Of a stretch of 64,000 nucleotides of DNA, positions 36,475 through 45,893 are shown piece by piece. A program made the position numbers and the translations under genes. Each line of letters starts with the position of its first letter. Position 1 is the stretch's first letter. The DNA comes from Undibacterium sp. 5I1 (GTDB taxonomy: Bacteria > Pseudomonadota > Gammaproteobacteria > Burkholderiales > Burkholderiaceae_D): positions 3,658,001 through 3,722,000 of the forward strand of contig NZ_JAVIWI010000001.1 of assembly GCF_034314085.1 (NCBI RefSeq), read 5' to 3'. A model generated the notes under the pieces. It made no database searches and was not told where the DNA came from. It worked only from the letters and a program-made list of their open reading frames with translations.

Positions 36475-36706
36475 CCCAGATTTTCCATTAGACCGCTACC
36501 ACTTCGCAAAAAACGCAGACGGCGTGCGGTCTTCAGAGGGATAGCACCACCGCGATTTGAGTGGGAACGTTACTGTGACAATTGCACCTTTGGCGAACTG
36601 CCTAGCGTTGTTGCTCCTCCTAGCAAGATGCAGCTTGCGTCGTCGTCGCGTCTAGCCAGTCAGTTCGCCAAAGGCACACTTATCGCTGTCAAATGGAAAA
36701 TCTGGG
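36475..36706. mobile_element. MITE-like element, copy 2 (232 bp, 5-bp target duplication)
   Basis: CCCAGATTTTCCATT at 36475-36489 and its complement at 36692-36706. TTGAA flanks both ends (36470-36474 and 36707-36711). The interior, read on the reverse strand, is nearly identical to 437-669. It lies between the acyltransferase and the response-regulator gene, splitting what might be one locus. No coding capacity. Confidence 0.85.
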
Positions 36707-36769
36707 TTGAACAATTTCAGGTTAAATCGATGTACAAGCAGAGGCCAGCGGAATGTGGCGAGATGGGAT

Positions 36770-37537
36770 TTAGCCGGGGCGAGTCGGAATTGTCTGTAAT
36801 TTTTCCATCACTTCCGCTCGATATTGGCGGCTGCACGGCACTCGTGCGCCGCCTCGCAGCAACAGTTCGCAGTCGCCCTTCTCCAGAGTAACGATGCTGT
36901 CTATCCAACTCAACTGCACTGCCGCGCGGCGATGGCAACGGATGAATTGCGCGCCAAGCTGATCCACTAATCCGCTCAAGGTCTGGCGCATCAGGGGATG
37001 CTCACTGGCGGTATGCAGTACGACGTAATTATCGGCAGTTTCTATCCATTCGATATGTTCAACACGGACGATGCGGGTGACGCCACGCTCGGTAATTAAC
37101 AGCTGCTGAACCGCATGACCAGTGCCAGCCACTGGCACCATCGCTGGCAAGGTTGGCGTCTGGCTGCGGTCTTTGAATCTAGCCCGCACTCGCTCCAGCG
37201 CGCGTTGCAAACGGCTCTGATCAAACGGCTTCAGCAAATAGTCAATCGCATTGGCGTCAAACGCCTGAATCGCATAGTGATCGTAGGCAGTGACGAAGAC
37301 GATCAGCGGTGCAGGACCATCAAGATGGTGGGGCAATGAGGCCGCCAGCTCCAGTCCGCTGACTTCTGGCATCTGGATATCGAAGAAGGCGACATCCGGT
37401 TTGAACTCAGCTATTGTCTGTAAAGCCTCAATTGCATCCCGCGCTTCTTCCGTCGCGCTAATATCCGGTTCTTGCGACAACAGGCGGCGCAACTTATCGC
37501 GTGCAGGGCGTTCATCATCGACGATCAGGACGCGCAT
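36770..37537 (-). CDS. LytTR-family response regulator
   Basis: Start ATG 37537, 6 bp after GGAG; 255 residues. The receiver domain begins MRVLIVDDERPARDKLRRLL and has the phospho-acceptor Asp in VAFFDIQMPEVSG and the Lys in YLLKPFDQS. The C-terminal LytTR DNA-binding domain shows VEHIEWIETADNYVVLHTA, LSGLVDQLGAQFIRCHRRAAVQL and LRGGARVPCSRQYR. It overlaps the kinase gene by 13 bp and is its likely partner (AlgR/LytT-like). Confidence 0.92.
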   Translation of the reverse strand: MRVLIVDDERPARDKLRRLLSQEPDISATEEARDAIEALQTIAEFKPDVAFFDIQMPEVSGLELAASLPHHLDGPAPLIVFVTAYDHYAIQAFDANAIDYLLKPFDQSRLQRALERVRARFKDRSQTPTLPAMVPVAGTGHAVQQLLITERGVTRIVRVEHIEWIETADNYVVLHTASEHPLMRQTLSGLVDQLGAQFIRCHRRAAVQLSWIDSIVTLEKGDCELLLRGGARVPCSRQYRAEVMEKLQTIPTRPG

Positions 37538-38646
37538 GCGGTTCTCCAAGGCAAACGCATTTCTGCCAGAACGCCAGCGGGACTCAGTTGAGTGAGCGTT
37601 AGGCTGGCGGTGTCGTCGCGGTATTGCAGAGCAAGGCGTTCGCGGATGTTGCGCAGACCGATGCCTGAATGGCTGCCGGCATCGGCGTTTTTGATCTGAA
37701 GTTTGCCCTGATCATCGCTCAGGCGCAGTAACAAGATATCGGACTTGCCGTTGCCGTCTGCTTCACCTGACTGTCTCTTCTCACGTTTCGCGCTGATCTG
37801 GATATGCGTGGTTTGACGGCACTGTTCGACCGTATGCTTAAAGATGTTTTCCAGCAGCGGTTGCAGGCTCATGACTGGCATGGTGCAGGTCAAAGTGTCG
37901 GGATCGATTTGCCAGTCCAATGTCACTCGATCAGCATAGCGCTCTGCCATGACGCTGGCATAACCGCGCACTAGGCGCAACTCGGTGCTGAGTGGCGCTT
38001 CATGCTGTTCGCTGACTTCTAAGGTGGCACGCAGAACATCTGCTAGCTGAATTAACGTGGCATCGGCTTTGTCGACATCGGTATGCATCAGGGAAGAAAT
38101 CGTGTTGAGCGCATTAAATAAAAAATGCGGCTGCATCTGCTGCGTCATTCTTTGCAACTGCGCCTGCCGTAACAAGGCATTCGATTGTTCAGCATGAAGT
38201 TTTTGTTTGACCAGCTCAAAGTAAGACAGCAGGCCAAACAAAATCACCATAAACATACTCAAAAATATGGATAGCTTGCTCGATTCGTATAAAAACAATT
38301 CTGGCCAGTCACGGTGATAGTAATGCATACCCATGAGTGCATATACGCCATGTCGTATGCCGAATGTAATCGAAACAAAACAAATCCATTGTATTGGCAA
38401 GCACATCATTTGCAGCGCAAACCAGCGCCACGGCGTTGCGAGCAAGTAGTCATACGGTTTTGTCAGGCGCCGTTGTATTAGCAAGATAAACAGACCAGTG
38501 ATTGCGGACGAACTTTCCCACAAGATCGGCTGCCAGATTAGTCTGCCACCGTCGCGCTGGAAGTCCTGTACGGCAACCCAGACCATCAGCAAAGAAAACA
38601 ACAGCCATGCCGTGGCGATAGTGATTTTGCTGCGGGTGGAATACAT
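37525..38646 (-). CDS. LytS/AlgZ-type sensor histidine kinase
   Basis: The protein has 373 residues. Four membrane helices in the first half (IATAWLLFSLLMVWVAV and others) precede the His_kinase domain with RMTQQMQPHFLFNALNTISSL (phospho-His before FLFN). The ATP-binding domain shows SLQPLLENIFKHTVEQ and GIGLRNIRERLALQY. It lacks the classical GxGxG-rich box of orthodox kinases, as usual for this family. With the LytTR regulator after it, this is a complete two-component pair. Confidence 0.92.
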   Translation of the reverse strand: MYSTRSKITIATAWLLFSLLMVWVAVQDFQRDGGRLIWQPILWESSSAITGLFILLIQRRLTKPYDYLLATPWRWFALQMMCLPIQWICFVSITFGIRHGVYALMGMHYYHRDWPELFLYESSKLSIFLSMFMVILFGLLSYFELVKQKLHAEQSNALLRQAQLQRMTQQMQPHFLFNALNTISSLMHTDVDKADATLIQLADVLRATLEVSEQHEAPLSTELRLVRGYASVMAERYADRVTLDWQIDPDTLTCTMPVMSLQPLLENIFKHTVEQCRQTTHIQISAKREKRQSGEADGNGKSDILLLRLSDDQGKLQIKNADAGSHSGIGLRNIRERLALQYRDDTASLTLTQLSPAGVLAEMRLPWRTACAS

Positions 38647-38825
38647 GTTGGTTGCGCCTGGTTACGGTTTATTTACCGAAGCTCATGTCGGTAATAACAG
38701 GCAAGGATGATTGCCGATTCCGCTGGATCTGTCAAAGTCAGCAGAATCGGCGTTACTGATCAAATCGCATTAAAGCTTCGTTAAGATTGCGCTAAGGCGT
38801 AATGAGTGATGCACTTACTATAGTG

Positions 38826-39302
38826 TTATTTTTCAAACAGCCAGATCTGGTTTGGCGAGTTTTGACAGAAATCCAGGACGATCGGTGACCGGTCTCTGGT
38901 TCCCAAAGATGCCAGACACTTACCGCTTTCTACTTCTTTAATATGACCATCTTGCTGCACTACAAATTTTTGGTTACTACCAAAATGGCATTGATAAAGC
39001 TCAACTGGCGTACCTGGCTGGCGTGACGCGCCACGTACGTCTAGGCAAAAACCATCGACACCTACGATCGTACTTTGACCGTACATACTTTGGGTCACTG
39101 TCCAGCGTTGGTTTTCACGACCATGGCAGCGATACACATACACCGGCGCCCCATCGCCTATACTATGATCCATACTAGCATCCATACATAAACGATCACC
39201 GCCAAGTTCATTGCGGATGGTTAAATGTGTACCACCTTGAGCGTTTGCATTGCCGACCAAACCGAGTGAAACGAGTAATAGAAAAGCGACCATTTTTTTC
39301 AT
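38826..39302 (-). CDS. secreted ricin-B-type beta-trefoil lectin
   Basis: The protein has 158 residues. A signal peptide (about 1-21, ending NANAQ) is followed by one beta-trefoil. The three repeats carry QxW-like motifs ENQRWTV, SNQKFVV and PNQIWLF, and CLDV/CMDA/CLAS with Cys pairs. Such domains bind galactose-type sugars. Here it is a stand-alone domain rather than part of an enzyme. The 39303-39771 gap to the left gene start holds a repeat element and no other gene I can support. Confidence 0.85.
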   Translation of the reverse strand: MKKMVAFLLLVSLGLVGNANAQGGTHLTIRNELGGDRLCMDASMDHSIGDGAPVYVYRCHGRENQRWTVTQSMYGQSTIVGVDGFCLDVRGASRQPGTPVELYQCHFGSNQKFVVQQDGHIKEVESGKCLASLGTRDRSPIVLDFCQNSPNQIWLFEK

Positions 39303-39675
39303 TTTTTACCTCTGGAGAATGTGAATATAGAAGTAACAATTCGTCTGAATTAAGTGCGCGGAGGCGGACAAAAAAGGTGGCAAAAAAGCGCTGCAATTTT
39401 GTTAGCCCGCTCAGGTTTAATCAGTTGCTTATGTTACATTTCGAAAACGCATTAACAGCGAAAAAAGACATGAGAACCTTGTATATGATGTAACAAGATG
39501 GTTTTAGAACTTATGCAAAATTGTGACAGCAAAGGGAGCCCGCAGCCGGGTAGTTTTGTCTAAGTCTTAATTTTATGTAGCGTGCTTGAACAGGGTCTCG
39601 GACGCCGTATTGATAAAGAATACTCAGGCTAGAGTAGGTTCTCCGCGTATTTTTATCGCTCGGTTTTCTTGGGTG

Positions 39676-39770
39676 AAAATTATACTCATTATAGGTACAT
39701 TTTAACTGCCCAATAAAATTCTGGGCAATAGACCATATTTACATATTTAAAAGGGGAGTATGTGATTTTT
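39676..39770 (-). repeat. ATACTCCCC/GAGTAT intergenic element, copy 6
   Basis: On the reverse strand ACATACTCCCC, spacer, a perfect TGCCCA...TGGGCA hairpin, then AAAATGTACC...GAGTATAATTTT. The stem has C-G pairs where copies 4 and 7 have T-A, a covarying change. It ends right at the stop codon of the 39772 gene. Confidence 0.7.
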
Positions 39771-39771
39771 G

Positions 39772-40548
39772 CTAAGGCGTTAGCGATAAGTTAAAGCTGC
39801 TTGGAATCACGTCATGTCGCACCACGGCACGCATTTGATGGCGACGGCTTAAGCTGTCGGCGCTCCAGGTTTGTTCCCAGCCCGGCGGGTAACTAAGTCG
39901 CAGGTCGGCGCGTTCTGGCAAGCGTTGACGTACCGGCATGGTTGGCAGATACAGTGGTAGCGGATTGTCGGGCGTATCGGCTCCCAGACTGTACGCATAG
40001 TCAGGGAGTAAGACTTCACAGATTTGGGCAAACCAGATGGTATGGTCCTCATCGCGGCCCAAGGCTTGCGCTAGTCCGGCGGGGTCAAACCGGGCGAAAG
40101 CGTCGATTAATTCTGTCGTGCTCGCGCCCGGAGCATCGCCCCACCCCATGACCGGATTAAAGTTGTAATCCGCGCCAGAGCCATACCAGCCCTCGCGCCA
40201 CGGTCTTTGCATCCATTGCCGTGGTCCTGTGAATAATTGCCAGCGCCAATGCAGGCCAGAGGGTTTGGGCCAGCTGTACAAATACAATTTTTGGTAGCCA
40301 GCCTGATGCAAGTCACGCACCATCGCCATCAGGCGCGCATGTGGCATGCGCTCTGGCGGCTGGCGGCGGAATAAAATCGCTTCGCCATCGGCATGTTGCA
40401 CATCATCAGTAGATAAATTTAAATCCAGCGTGCGCGATTCATCGCCAAACCGTGCTGCCACCCAACCCGTGAGTAAATTAACGGACGTCAGCACGCCATA
40501 GCCGCGATGACGATGGAAAATGACAGTGCCGGGAGCGATCGGTTTCAT
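39772..40548 (-). CDS. hypothetical protein with CarD/KOW-like start
   Basis: The protein has 258 residues, Trp- and Pro-rich, with no membrane helix. The beginning (PGTVIFHRHRGYGVLTSVNLLTGWVAARFGDESRTLDLNL) looks like the small barrel found at the start of CarD/TRCF-like or KOW proteins. The middle is rich in aromatic residues (LYLYSWPKPSGLHWRWQLFTGPRQWMQRPWREGWYGSG). I cannot name a family or function. Confidence 0.6.
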   Translation of the reverse strand: MKPIAPGTVIFHRHRGYGVLTSVNLLTGWVAARFGDESRTLDLNLSTDDVQHADGEAILFRRQPPERMPHARLMAMVRDLHQAGYQKLYLYSWPKPSGLHWRWQLFTGPRQWMQRPWREGWYGSGADYNFNPVMGWGDAPGASTTELIDAFARFDPAGLAQALGRDEDHTIWFAQICEVLLPDYAYSLGADTPDNPLPLYLPTMPVRQRLPERADLRLSYPPGWEQTWSADSLSRRHQMRAVVRHDVIPSSFNLSLTP

Positions 40549-40736
40549 GCTGATATGTGTCTGTGTTAGAGGTTTGTTTTAGATGTCTGTTTTAAAGGTA
40601 CCAGCGACGTTGCCGCCGCCGGACTAATCAACAAAGTTAGTACAAAAGTAGTGAGAAGTCTAATCCAATTTCGCTGCGAGTAAACTTCAGCGCTACAATA
40701 TACCCACCAGATTAACCCTCTCATGACAAAACCATT

Positions 40737-41222
40737 ATGACATTACGCATCATTGGCACCGGCGGCACTTTCGATAAACATTATGATGAACTGGCGGGTA
40801 AGTTAAGTTTTGCAGACAGCCATTTACCCGATGTTCTCAAGCGCGCGCGCATCACTGTGCCTGTGGCTTTGGAAGCGGATCACTTAATGGACTCACTCGA
40901 TATGGTGGACGCGGATCGTCAGCGGATTTTGGCATCATGTCAGCAAGCACCGGAGCGCGCGATTGTGATCATCCACGGCACAGACACCATGCGCGAAACC
41001 GCTGAGGTATTGGGCGCAGCCAATTTGGATAAAGCCATCGTTTTTACCGGTGCGATGATCCCTTACGAAATCGCCAATTCAGACGCCTTGTTTAATCTCG
41101 GCTTTGCCTGCGGTGTAGCACAGCTATTACCAGCAGGTGTGTACGTTGCCATGAATGGTCAGGTGTTTAACTGGAATAATGTACAAAAAAATCGTGCTGC
41201 CGGCGTTTTTGTGACCAACTGA
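40737..41222 (+). CDS. asparaginase-domain protein (short)
   Basis: The protein has 161 residues, half the length of a normal L-asparaginase. It has the N-terminal nucleophile motif IGTGGTFDKHYDEL and the second HGTDTMRETAEVL motif with the Thr and Asp of the active site. The C-terminal domain is missing. Short stand-alone forms are known and annotated as asparaginase-domain proteins; hydrolysis of an amide is plausible, but activity is not certain. A small secreted protein gene follows 24 bp later. Confidence 0.85.
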   Translation: MTLRIIGTGGTFDKHYDELAGKLSFADSHLPDVLKRARITVPVALEADHLMDSLDMVDADRQRILASCQQAPERAIVIIHGTDTMRETAEVLGAANLDKAIVFTGAMIPYEIANSDALFNLGFACGVAQLLPAGVYVAMNGQVFNWNNVQKNRAAGVFVTN

Positions 41223-41246
41223 TGTAGCGTATTGATTGGCTCAAAC

Positions 41247-41789
41247 ATGAAACTACTGCTATCAATTTTCTTGCTATTATTGTCGGTGCTGGCTAGCCCA
41301 AGTCAGGCGGCAGAAACGCGCTTTGACAGCCTGTATTTCTTCCAGTCTGAAGACGTATTGAAGTCGAAACAAATCAAACCCGACGAGATGGCACGCTTCT
41401 CTAACAAAGTGCAGTCGCAGATTTGGAAAGCCTTAAAAAAAGCATCTATCCCCTCGACCAGCGGTTATCTGGTGATCGCCGTGCGCTCCGATGGCAAGGT
41501 AGCGACATGGCTGGATATGGAACCTGCTTTGCATGAATTTTATGAGACTGCAATTAGTGACGCGGTCAAAAAAATCGGTCCATTTTCTGTTGATCGTGGT
41601 CTGGTCGTATTTGGTATCAAGATGAATATCGACACCCCTAAAATGTTTGATTTTAAACGCGCTAATGAAATGCCCAAATTCACTACCCGTGCCAAGCCTT
41701 CTCCTAAAGAATGGCAAAGCGTATTAAAAAAAGTCAATAATCCCGACGATATTGAAGAAGTCGTAATGGCTGCCTGGCCAGAAGAGTAA
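41247..41789 (+). CDS. secreted hypothetical protein
   Basis: Start ATG 41247 gives a clean signal peptide (MKLLLSIFLLLLSVLASPSQ, cleavage near AAE); the longer TTG frame would spoil it. The protein has 180 residues. The mature part (ETRFDSLYFFQSEDVLKSKQIK, GYLVIAVRSDGKVATWLDMEP, KKIGPFSVDRGLVVFGIKMNI) has an alpha-beta layout and resembles a TonB C-terminal-like fold, without certainty. It follows the asparaginase-domain gene, but a functional link is not shown. Confidence 0.7.
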   Translation: MKLLLSIFLLLLSVLASPSQAAETRFDSLYFFQSEDVLKSKQIKPDEMARFSNKVQSQIWKALKKASIPSTSGYLVIAVRSDGKVATWLDMEPALHEFYETAISDAVKKIGPFSVDRGLVVFGIKMNIDTPKMFDFKRANEMPKFTTRAKPSPKEWQSVLKKVNNPDDIEEVVMAAWPEE

Positions 41790-41845
41790 GCAAAGTAATC
41801 GCAAAAAGTGAGTAATAAGTAACACGCAATATCAGCCCGCTAACA

Positions 41846-42298
41846 ATGCAAACAATAGAACTGATCCCCGCAACAGAAGCCGATTTTGAGGCTCTGTTAG
41901 CACTGCGCATCCGCGCTATGCAAGCCAGTCTGGAGCGCATAGGCAGGTTTGACCCGCAACGTGCGCGTGAGCGATTACGCGCCAGTTATGACCCTGCGCT
42001 AACACGCCATATTATGATTGATGGCGATCAGCGAATTGGTTTTGTGGCGGTCAAACCCTGTGATGCCGGGCTAATGCTAGACCATTTATATCTTGATCCT
42101 CTTCATCATAGCCAAGGCATTGGCAGCCAGGTATTACAACAAATTTTTAGCGAAGCAGATCAGCTTGGGTTGAGCTTACATGTAGGTGCTTTACGTCAAA
42201 GCGACGCTAACTTGTTTTATCTCAAACATGAATTTGTATTTAGTCACGAGACGGAATGGGATATCTACTATGTCCGTCCGCCACGCCTGCAAAATTGA
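41846..42298 (+). CDS. GNAT-family N-acetyltransferase
   Basis: The protein has 150 residues: LIPATEADFEALLALRIRAMQASLERIGRFDPQRARERL at the start, the acetyl-CoA motif LDHLYLDPLHHSQGIGSQVLQQIF at about residue 75, and LHVGALRQSDANLFYLKHEFVFSHETEWDIYYVRP at the end, as in Rimi/YjdJ-type enzymes. Substrate unknown. Confidence 0.88.
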   Translation: MQTIELIPATEADFEALLALRIRAMQASLERIGRFDPQRARERLRASYDPALTRHIMIDGDQRIGFVAVKPCDAGLMLDHLYLDPLHHSQGIGSQVLQQIFSEADQLGLSLHVGALRQSDANLFYLKHEFVFSHETEWDIYYVRPPRLQN

Positions 42299-42399
42299 GT
42301 ATTTTTACTGACGAAAAACTGTTAGCAGGCTCAGCCAATCCTGATTAAAATTCTTCTTCGCCCTCTTCATCATCCAATTCAAATCTTTCGGTCACTCAA

Positions 42400-43293
42400 A
42401 TGCAAAACGGTATTCTGCAACACATCACTCCGCACGCGACGTATCTCAGCTTTACGATCAAACCCGCAGCCGATATCGCAGCTATCCGCAGCGCGCTCAC
42501 TACCCTGTCTGCGCTAGTTGACGGCGACCATGTCGTGCTGGGTTTAGGCGCCTCCCTAGTCGCCGCTTTTGGCAAGACGATCGACGGGCTATACGAATTT
42601 GCTGGCATTGAAGGCAGCCGTGTCGGCTTGCCTGCGACACCCGCCGCCGTGTGGTGCTGGTTGCGAGAAACCGAGCGTGGCGAACTGGCGCACCAGACTC
42701 GCCGCGTACGACTCGCATTACATCCCGTCTTCGATTTGCAACAGGCAATTGATGGCTTTAAGTACGATACGGATCGCGATCTCACCGGCTATGAAGACGG
42801 CACCGAAAACCCGAAAGACCAAGCCGCCTTCAACGCCGCCATCGTACAAGGACAAGGCGTAGGCTTAGACGGCAGCAGCATGGTCGCCGTCCAGCAATGG
42901 TTACACCATTTCGACAAATTTGACGCCATGTCCAGCCAAGACCAAGACAACGCCGTTGGCCGTCGCAGAAGCGATAACGAAGAGCTGGAAGATGCACCGG
43001 AATCTGCTCACGTCAAACGCACAGCACAAGAAGATTTCGACCCCGAAGCATTCTCGCTGCGTCGTTCCATGCCATGGGCAGAACAAGGCAAGGCGGGTTT
43101 ATATTTTGTCTCCTTCGGCAGCACGTTTTACCCATTCGCCGCACAATTGCGCCGCATGTCCGGAGCAGAAGACGGCATCGTCGACGCGATCTTCAAATTC
43201 AGCCAGCCAGTCACCGGCAGTTATTTCTGGTGCCCGCCGATGAAGGATGGGCGGATTGATTTGTCTGCGATAGAAAAAAAACAAGAAAAATAA
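42400..43293 (+). CDS. DyP-type heme peroxidase
   Basis: The protein has 297 residues. The distal GxxDG motif is GYEDGTENP at about residue 130, with the catalytic Asp. The proximal heme His is in ESAHVKRTAQ at about residue 205, and the distal Arg in SLRRSMPWAEQGKAGLYFVSFG. The size and the lack of a Tat signal fit the small cytoplasmic type B/YfeX-like group. It uses hydrogen peroxide to oxidise dyes or other donors. Confidence 0.92.
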   Translation: MQNGILQHITPHATYLSFTIKPAADIAAIRSALTTLSALVDGDHVVLGLGASLVAAFGKTIDGLYEFAGIEGSRVGLPATPAAVWCWLRETERGELAHQTRRVRLALHPVFDLQQAIDGFKYDTDRDLTGYEDGTENPKDQAAFNAAIVQGQGVGLDGSSMVAVQQWLHHFDKFDAMSSQDQDNAVGRRRSDNEELEDAPESAHVKRTAQEDFDPEAFSLRRSMPWAEQGKAGLYFVSFGSTFYPFAAQLRRMSGAEDGIVDAIFKFSQPVTGSYFWCPPMKDGRIDLSAIEKKQEK

Positions 43294-43325
43294 AATTAAA
43301 AAAAGAGAAAGCTGCGGTTGCGGTA

Positions 43326-43727
43326 TCAGCTCGATACTGGATAAGCCGCAGCAAAGGCAAGGATAACTTCACGCACGATTTTGCGCTGAGGTGCTGGCAA
43401 ATTAAGAAATGCCTCGAAGGTTTCTCGTTCGTTGTACGAAATAGCCTCCTTCCAGTTGGCATTTTTTTGTTTGATTTTTTGCTTTACTTCCAATCCAAAA
43501 GTTAAATCATCAGGCGGCACGTTTAACCATGTCGCCAGCGTGATAATCTTTTCGTAAGGTGGAATTGATGCGCCAATCAGCCACTTCCGTACCCCGTGTA
43601 GCGTCATTGGTTCTCCATAATGGCGTAAATTAAATTCTCTCTCAAGTACCGCAGGCTCTGCATTGTAGCCTTGCGCCCTCATCGCTTCGGCTAATCTACC
43701 AGCAAATTTTTCTTTTTTGTTATCCAT
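43326..43727 (-). CDS. HTH transcriptional regulator next to the restriction-modification genes
   Basis: The protein has 133 residues. A helix-turn-helix covers about residues 8-75 (FAGRLAEAMRAQGYNAEPAVLEREFNLRHYG, then LHGVRKWLIGASIPPYEKIITLATWLNV), a phage-repressor-like layout. The C-terminal part has a polar helix (PAPQRKIVREVILAFAAAY). It is divergent from the type III mod gene with four GTTACGT sites in between, one overlapping its own leader. That suits a control protein that times methyltransferase and restriction expression. Confidence 0.78.
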   Translation of the reverse strand: MDNKKEKFAGRLAEAMRAQGYNAEPAVLEREFNLRHYGEPMTLHGVRKWLIGASIPPYEKIITLATWLNVPPDDLTFGLEVKQKIKQKNANWKEAISYNERETFEAFLNLPAPQRKIVREVILAFAAAYPVSS

Positions 43728-43810
43728 CCAGTTACGTTACTGGTTATAGATTTTAGTTACGTAACCTGTTAAATAGTTACGTTGTAAACTAAACTATTGG
43801 TTACGTTAAT
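43728..43810. promoter_or_regulatory. four GTTACGT operator repeats between the HTH gene and mod
   Basis: GTTACGT occurs at 43731, 43756, 43776 and 43800, spaced 25, 20 and 24 bp. The first is part of the near-palindrome CCAGTTACGTTACTGG, touching the HTH start codon; the second is the perfect palindrome GTTACGTAAC. The arrangement resembles operators of R-M control proteins. Confidence 0.75.
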
Positions 43811-43826
43811 TTCTGTGCCAATAAAA

Positions 43827-45893
43827 ATGTCAAAAAGTCTGCTGGAACAACTACCTGAAATCGTCGCCAAGGGGCGGCAAGAAGCTGAGCGTATCTTAGA
43901 AAGTCTGGAAAGTCGCCACCGAGTTGCATTGCAAACCCGTGAATGGGTATTGCCCGCAAAAGACAGCGCCAGTAACGATTGGATTAACACGAACCAGCGT
44001 CAGGATGCCGTTGCAGGTTTAAGTAACGCCACATCGGAATTGTTTGGGTCTGTGCAGGGTTCGCTTGGCGATGCGCCGAATCTGGGCGCACCGTGGACCA
44101 ATCGCCTGATCTATGGTGATAACTTGCTAGCGATGGCTGCCTTATTGGCGGGCGATGAACAGACGCCTTCGCTGCGTGGCAAGATCGATCTTATCTACAT
44201 CGATCCACCGTTTGATTCCAAAGCCGATTACCGCACCAAGGTTGTGTTGCCCGGCGTAGAACTCGAACAAAAGCCAACCGTGATTGAGCAGTTTGCCTAC
44301 TCGGATACTTGGAGCGACGGTACTGCATCGTATCTGGCGATGATTACGCCGAGATTGATTTTGATGCGCGAATTATTGAGTGACAGCGGTTCAATTTATG
44401 TGCATTTGGATTGGCATGTTGGACATTACGTGAAAATTGTGATGGATGAAATATTCGGTCGGACATCATTTCTAAATGAGATATCGTGGTGCTACGAAGA
44501 TATTGGCAGTCGCACTACTAATTACTTTAAGCGAAAACATGATTCCATTTTTTTTTACTCAAAAGGAGATGGCCGAACTTTTAATGTAACGAGAAAAAGG
44601 CTTTCCGACAGCACAATCAAGCGTTATCAACCATATTTTGACAAAAATGGTCAGATAACATATCGACATCTAAAGAATACAAATCCTGGCGTTTTTGCAA
44701 AACTCAAAGGGGTAAATGATCTCGACGATGTTTGGCTCGATATAAATAATGGAGCGGTTCTTAATGATTGGTGGACTGATATATCGCCACTTAAATCGGG
44801 ATTCAACGAAGCGCTTGATTACTCTACGCAAAAGCCAGAAGCATTATTAGAGAGAATTATTCATTCATCTTCAAACCGAAACGATATAGTTTACGATTGC
44901 TTCGGAGGTTCTGGAACAACCGCGGCAGTCGCAGAAAAACTGGGGCGTCGCTGGATTACATCTGATCTAGGCAAACCTGCTTGCATGATCATGCGCAAGC
45001 GGCTGATCGATCAAAATGCAAGACCTTTCCTCTACCAAGCCATCGGTGATTATCAAGTTGAAGCAGCCAAGGCATCATTAGGACGAGGTTTCCGAATCGG
45101 TGATTTATCGCAAATCGTGCTGTCGTTGTATGGCGCTCTGCCCTTGTCGCCCGAAGACAATCCCAACCGTAACCTGGGCAAGATCATTGCTGGTGGCAGC
45201 AAGACATTAGTACTTGCCGATTCACCTAACAAACTGACTGGCGCTGCGACGCTAAAAAAGGCTATCGCACAGCGCGATAGCCTTATGGGCGGCTGGGATA
45301 AAGTTGTGGTACTTGGCTGGAACTTTGAACCGTCCATTGGTGAGACTATTTCTGCATTAAACGATAGTCGGCTGGAGGTCTTGGTGATCCCACCGGATTT
45401 GCTCGACCGGCTTAAGAAAAAAGGCAGTACAGAAAAATTACGTGGGCAAGTGCGCTTTGCCTCACTCCAATATCTGACGATAAAACCAGTTCAAAGAGTA
45501 AGTTACGTTGCAAGCACTGATGCAGACCTAAATGCCGGTCAAGAAACAATTACCGTGATGTTAGACAACTACGTCTTGTTATCGCCAGAAGCCATCAACC
45601 TTGATGATACCAACCGCAACAAACTGCATGCGGTCATGAATAAAGAACCGCTGGCGCTGATTGAATATTGGGCGGTTGATCCTGATTATGATGGACAGGT
45701 ATTCCGTTCGGTATGGCAGGATTATCGCGGCAATACCGATAACGACGGTGATCCTTTGCGCGTCATCACCAAGGCAATCTTGAACTTGCCTGGCAAAGCA
45801 GGACCACGTCGTGTTTGTGTCCGTGTGGTGGATGTGTTTGGCTTTGAGGCCGAAGTGATTGCGGATGTGCTTGCAAAAGCGGAGGCGATATGA
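43827..45893 (+). CDS. type III restriction-modification system methyltransferase (Mod)
   Basis: Start taken at ATG 43827; the open frame begins at TTG 43797 within the operator repeats, and neither has a good ribosome binding site. The protein has 688 residues. DPPFDS at about residue 126 and DCFGGSGTT at about 359 give the beta-class order (catalytic motif before the S-adenosylmethionine motif). The region between them, about 210-350, is the target recognition part and has a visibly lower GC content, with a run of nine T (44548-44556). The C-terminal third resembles the Res-interaction part. The stop overlaps res by 4 bp. Confidence 0.93.
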   Translation: MSKSLLEQLPEIVAKGRQEAERILESLESRHRVALQTREWVLPAKDSASNDWINTNQRQDAVAGLSNATSELFGSVQGSLGDAPNLGAPWTNRLIYGDNLLAMAALLAGDEQTPSLRGKIDLIYIDPPFDSKADYRTKVVLPGVELEQKPTVIEQFAYSDTWSDGTASYLAMITPRLILMRELLSDSGSIYVHLDWHVGHYVKIVMDEIFGRTSFLNEISWCYEDIGSRTTNYFKRKHDSIFFYSKGDGRTFNVTRKRLSDSTIKRYQPYFDKNGQITYRHLKNTNPGVFAKLKGVNDLDDVWLDINNGAVLNDWWTDISPLKSGFNEALDYSTQKPEALLERIIHSSSNRNDIVYDCFGGSGTTAAVAEKLGRRWITSDLGKPACMIMRKRLIDQNARPFLYQAIGDYQVEAAKASLGRGFRIGDLSQIVLSLYGALPLSPEDNPNRNLGKIIAGGSKTLVLADSPNKLTGAATLKKAIAQRDSLMGGWDKVVVLGWNFEPSIGETISALNDSRLEVLVIPPDLLDRLKKKGSTEKLRGQVRFASLQYLTIKPVQRVSYVASTDADLNAGQETITVMLDNYVLLSPEAINLDDTNRNKLHAVMNKEPLALIEYWAVDPDYDGQVFRSVWQDYRGNTDNDGDPLRVITKAILNLPGKAGPRRVCVRVVDVFGFEAEVIADVLAKAEAI

